A stretch of DNA of 12,921 bases from JAULUH01 sp032111745. Its GTDB lineage: Bacteria > Chloroflexota > Anaerolineae > JAAEKA01. The position numbers were made by a program, and so were the translations under genes. The stretch lies in the NCBI GenBank assembly GCA_032111745.1, contig JAULUH010000539.1:1-12921 (forward strand), read 5' to 3'. This document shows, in pieces, positions 12,882 to 12,921 of the stretch (the first letter of the stretch is position 1; every line of letters starts with the position of its first letter). The notes under the pieces were generated by a model. The model was not told the origin of the DNA, did not search any database, and saw nothing but the letters and a program-made list of their open reading frames with translations.

Positions 12882-12921
12882 CCCAATCCGCGGGCAGGTC
12901 GAACTCCTCCTCTGAGGTTCA

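Noticed and set aside
12844..12918. A minus-strand frame reading TSEEEFDLPADWAIDLDRLP to a stop, like a small antitoxin C-terminus.
   Set aside because: A stop codon sits in the same frame at the window edge (12921-12919), and it is antisense to the C-terminus of the adenylyltransferase relic.
1..12921. CRISPR array, tRNA, rRNA or integron attC sites.
   Set aside because: No regularly spaced repeats, cloverleaf or attC-like paired core sites were seen; the palindrome at 787-822 lacks the required core sequences.

Overview
The window looks like a GC-rich bacterial chromosome segment, most likely from the Chloroflexota (Anaerolineae/Caldilineae type). That is an inference from gene content: a choice-of-anchor-Q style beta-helix protein, a TPR plus alpha/beta-hydrolase protein, DUF2071, ISL3- and ISKra4-type transposases, and intergenic 'GTGAAGCGTGAAACGTGA' type repeats. 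No RNA gene or CRISPR array was seen. It is an accessory region packed with insertion sequences and decaying genes, in which only a few genes are clearly intact.

Layout. Bases 2-733 (+) are the C-terminal part of a secreted beta-helix protein. A GNAT acetyltransferase relic follows (866-970, +), then an intact Nudix hydrolase (1001-1459, -) whose start overlaps the stop of an upstream reading frame cut off by an ISL3 element. The ISL3 transposase (1577 to about 2956, -) has lost its N-terminus and is joined in frame to an alpha/beta hydrolase that has lost its C-terminus. The hydrolase gene (B) is also frameshifted from its own TPR-like N-terminus. Upstream of B in the same direction is gene A, an unrecognised protein with one frameshift. 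Next come a membrane-protein relic and an ISKra4-type transposase relic (4878-5104, -).

Bases 5188-7591 (+) hold three apparently intact genes: an endonuclease-like protein, a saccharopine-dehydrogenase-family oxidoreductase and a DUF2071 protein. Immediately after them, 7609-8142 is a second, diverged copy of the A/B junction (3714-4245), joined to a broken membrane/helical-repeat gene (8143-8686, -).

From about 8786 to 12585 (-) lies an IS3-family element. Its transposase gene orfB is split by a 2.5-kb group II intron (9298-11844) encoding a reverse transcriptase/maturase with a C-terminal HNH domain. The intron sits directly after the codon for the first catalytic Asp and in sense orientation, so splicing would restore orfB. 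Domain V and domain VI, with a bulged branch-point A, can be drawn from the sequence. The IS3 element in turn truncates an aminoglycoside-adenylyltransferase-like relic (12586-12881, +).

I found no convincing new multi-gene system. The points most worth attention are the intron inside the IS3 transposase with a non-consensus 5' end, the unusual +1 relation of IS3 orfA and orfB at an A9 run, the in-frame hydrolase/ISL3 chimera, the duplicated A/B segment, and the unrecognised A+B gene pair.
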